Source of the DNA: Marinarcus sediminis | Lineage (GTDB): Bacteria; Campylobacterota; Campylobacteria; Campylobacterales; Arcobacteraceae | Length of the DNA: 64,000 nucleotides | Assembly: GCF_048571275.1 (NCBI RefSeq) | Contig: NZ_CP182357.1 | Span: forward strand, 186,001-250,000 | Direction: 5' to 3' | Part shown: positions 62,050 to 64,000 of the stretch, piece after piece | Position numbering within the stretch: position 1 is the stretch's first letter | Layout: each line of letters opens with the position of its first letter | Translations under genes and position numbers: made by a program | The notes under the pieces: generated by a model | What the model saw: only the letters and a program-made list of their open reading frames with translations | Database searches by the model: none | What the model was told of the DNA's origin: nothing

Positions 62050-62622
62050 ATGAGATGCCTAACGTGTGAAAAACCCTCTTTTCAAATCATCTGCAAGAAG
62101 TGTCAAAGCACTTTGCTTGCGCCTCATTTTCATAAAAAAGAGTTGGTGAAAGATTTTTTTGTTTACTCCTTTTACGACTACGAAGAGATTGAAAAACTCA
62201 TTTTCAGCAAGTATCATTTTCATGGAGACAGAGTTTTTAATATTTTGGCCAAACTCTCGTTTGCAAAATTTGCACAATCGTTTGATTATCCGCATTTGGT
62301 TTTAGCCCTCCCTATTGATGACCACACCCGACACGATTTTTCTCAAACGGCCATTTTGGCAAAACATTTAAAAACAGAAAATATCACACCTGTTTACAAT
62401 ACGTTAAAAGCTTCCAATGTGGTGAAATATGCGGGAAAAGATTTGGAGTTTCGACAAAAAAATCCTCGTAAATTTATCTACACTGGTTCAACTCATCAAA
62501 CAGCGATTTTAGTTGATGACTTAATGACCACAGGAACGACCATTTTAGAAGCCAAAAAAGTTTTAAAAAAAGCCAATATAGAAGTGCTTTTTGCACTGAC
62601 TTTATGTTCGGTTCATCATTAA
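62050..62622 (+). CDS. ComF-family phosphoribosyltransferase-like protein
   Basis: A 190-residue protein. An N-terminal zinc-finger-like pair, MRCLTCEKPSFQIICKKC, is followed by a type I phosphoribosyltransferase fold with the PRPP loop ILVDDLMTTGTTILEA. ComF proteins aid DNA uptake in competent bacteria, although the precise step is unclear. It has no competence neighbours here. The ORF is monocistronic, with its stop 69 bp before hisH. Confidence 0.85.
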   Translation: MRCLTCEKPSFQIICKKCQSTLLAPHFHKKELVKDFFVYSFYDYEEIEKLIFSKYHFHGDRVFNILAKLSFAKFAQSFDYPHLVLALPIDDHTRHDFSQTAILAKHLKTENITPVYNTLKASNVVKYAGKDLEFRQKNPRKFIYTGSTHQTAILVDDLMTTGTTILEAKKVLKKANIEVLFALTLCSVHH

Positions 62623-62691
62623 TTTCTCACACCTTAAGTGTTTAATATTAATAATAAGATATAATCTGCGTATATAAAAGTAGGAATATTG

Positions 62692-63300
62692 ATGATAGGA
62701 ATAATTGATTATAATATGGGAAACCTCGCAAGTGTTTACAACGCTTGCCATTTATTGGATGCCAAAGCTCATATTGTAAAAGACCCAAACGAATTAAAAA
62801 ACTATGATAGAATCATTTTACCCGGAGTTGGCGCTTTTGGTGATGCCATGAAAAACCTCAATGAAACAGGTATGCGACAAGCCATTTTGGATTACTCAAA
62901 AAGTGGAAAACCCATGATGGGTATCTGCCTTGGGATGCAACTTTTGTTTGAATCTTCACAAGAGTTTGGCGCACATGAAGGGCTTGGACTCATTGATGGC
63001 CACATTGTAAAATTTGACAAATCAAAAATGCACGATGATTTTAAAATCCCTCACATGGGTTGGAACACCATACAAAACAAAAACAGTATGCTCTTTCATG
63101 GATTAAACAATCCTTACCTCTATTTTGTGCATTCATACCATGTTGAAACATCAGATATCAATGTCATTGGTTACACACAATATGGATACACATTTGCCAG
63201 TGCAGTAAACAAAGATAACATTTATGGTATTCAACCTCATCCTGAAAAATCACACGACAACGGATTGCGCGTATTAAAAAATTTTATGTCAATAAAATAA
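62692..63300 (+). CDS. hisH: imidazole glycerol phosphate synthase subunit HisH
   Basis: Glutaminase subunit that supplies ammonia to HisF in histidine synthesis. The 202-residue class I amidotransferase has GIIDYNMGNLASV at the N terminus, the nucleophile in MGICLGMQLLFE and the His-Glu pair in GIQPHPEKS. I start at ATG 62692, six bases after TAGGAA; TTG 62689 is one codon earlier. HisF is not adjacent. Confidence 0.95.
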   Translation: MIGIIDYNMGNLASVYNACHLLDAKAHIVKDPNELKNYDRIILPGVGAFGDAMKNLNETGMRQAILDYSKSGKPMMGICLGMQLLFESSQEFGAHEGLGLIDGHIVKFDKSKMHDDFKIPHMGWNTIQNKNSMLFHGLNNPYLYFVHSYHVETSDINVIGYTQYGYTFASAVNKDNIYGIQPHPEKSHDNGLRVLKNFMSIK

Positions 63301-63313
63301 CAGGAGTTATCCC

Positions 63314-64000
63314 ATGAAAACAATAGCAATCACTGGAGCATCTGGCTTTGTTGGAACACATTTAACCCACTTCTTTAAAGAGTTGGGTTATGAGGTTTTA
63401 AAAATATCGCGAGCTGAATTATTACAACCCAATGTTTTAGAAGTAACGTTAAGCAAAACCGATATTGTCATAAATCTTGCAGGTGCAAACATCATTCACC
63501 GATGGACAGAAAGCTACAAAAAAGAGTTGTATTCAAGCCGAATTGATACAACCAAAGCACTCGTTACTGCTATAAAAACCATAAGCAACAAACCCAAAGT
63601 GTTTATCTCAACTTCTGCTGTTGGAATCTATTCAAACAAACAAATTAACAGTGAAGATGATTTTGAGTATGCAGAAGGGTTTTTAGCCACTTTATGTCAA
63701 ACATGGGAAGAAGAGGCTCTCAAAGCCAAAGAAAACACACGTGTTTGTATCTTCCGATTTGGAATTGTTTTAGGAAAAGATGGCGGTGCTTTACAAAGTA
63801 TGTTGCCACCTTTTAAACTGGGATTAGGTGGAACCATTGGCAATGGAAACCAATACTTCTCCTTTATTCATATCGATGATTTAATGCAAGCCTTTAAATT
63901 TGTCATTGAAAAAGAAACGTTAGAGGGTGCGTTTAATTTAGCAGCACCTACACCTACAACCAACAAAGGTTTAACCCTAGCTTTAGGAAAAACACTTAAA
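63314..64000 (+). CDS. TIGR01777-type SDR epimerase (YfcH-like), truncated by window edge
   Basis: The first 229 codons are visible. It has the NAD(P)-binding motif ITGASGFVGTHL, VINLAGANIIHRWTESYKKELYSSRID, and the YSNKQINSEDDF and RFGIVLGKDGGALQSMLPPFKLGLGG signatures. That places it in the YfcH/TIGR01777 branch of extended short-chain dehydrogenases; the activity is unknown. AGGAG precedes ATG 63314, 13 bp after hisH. Most of the roughly 300-residue chain is inside the window. Confidence 0.88.
   Translation, partial: MKTIAITGASGFVGTHLTHFFKELGYEVLKISRAELLQPNVLEVTLSKTDIVINLAGANIIHRWTESYKKELYSSRIDTTKALVTAIKTISNKPKVFISTSAVGIYSNKQINSEDDFEYAEGFLATLCQTWEEEALKAKENTRVCIFRFGIVLGKDGGALQSMLPPFKLGLGGTIGNGNQYFSFIHIDDLMQAFKFVIEKETLEGAFNLAAPTPTTNKGLTLALGKTLK

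Noticed and set aside
1..64000. CRISPR arrays, insertion sequences, prophage or rRNA genes
   Set aside because: No regularly spaced repeats, transposase, integrase, phage structural genes or rRNA motifs were seen.

Overview
The window is AT-rich (roughly one third G+C by eye) and densely coded. Its gene content points to a free-living, microaerophilic Campylobacterota bacterium, most like the Arcobacter group. The markers are the split PAS/chemoreceptor energy-taxis pair (CetB/CetA type), cbb3-oxidase maturation genes ccoS and ccoI, an aminofutalosine-pathway deaminase, an Mqo-type malate dehydrogenase, Ack-Pta acetate activation, and many Cache, MCP and GGDEF/EAL sensors. I saw no phage, transposase or CRISPR array.

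Layout. 1-7607 (minus strand): thiol peroxidase (cut by the window edge), a CvfB-like RNA-binding protein, a zinc-type ABC permease and ATPase, a YdcF-like protein, the three AmmeMemoRadiSam genes (Memo, radical SAM, AMMECR1), ferrochelatase and an ABC ATPase behind a Fur-box-like site. 7608-8068 holds a tiny gene-like unit whose frame is interrupted by an in-frame UGA and which ends in a 16-bp terminator. 8069-11075: a small cytochrome c, ccoS and ccoI. 11220-16826: a REC-GGDEF-EAL protein, gmk, a receiver-like orphan, a LolD-like ATPase, tsf and rpsB. 17200-21808: a methyl-accepting protein with a C-terminal CheR-type tether coupled to a SCO-like protein, then the CetA/CetB pair. 21983-26062: a MoxR/DUF58/VWA (Bat-type) operon and an OmpA-like protein. 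26059-31309: murE, a helical-repeat protein, nfu, a 36-aa membrane peptide, ileS and a 58-aa four-CxxC protein. 31496-33459: mqo and pncC. 33499-34290: eight tRNA genes (Lys, Val, Glu, Asp, then Lys, Glu, Val, Asp).

34404-50160 is an acetate island. A Cache histidine kinase and OmpR-type regulator are followed by two parallel modules, each made of a small membrane subunit, an SSS symporter, a cNMP/CBS/DUF294 protein and a DEDDh exonuclease, and then by ackA-pta-ackA. Three promoters in the island share an identical layout, TGCTA-N6-TGCTA-N11-(-10). This fits direct-repeat binding by the neighbouring OmpR-family regulator. Acetate would enter by the symporters and be activated through AckA and Pta.

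50161-50431 contains a promoter, a long hairpin with a central bubble and a U-tract, which resembles a 6S-like RNA. 50432-63300 is mostly housekeeping: sppA, an aminofutalosine deaminase-like gene, aroQ, an M24 peptidase, folK, mnmA, prs, an OmpA-type porin, lepA, a MATE transporter, comF-like and hisH. Embedded in it is an orphan gene flanked by two inverted copies of a 76-77-nt hairpin repeat. A TIGR01777-type epimerase runs off the right edge.
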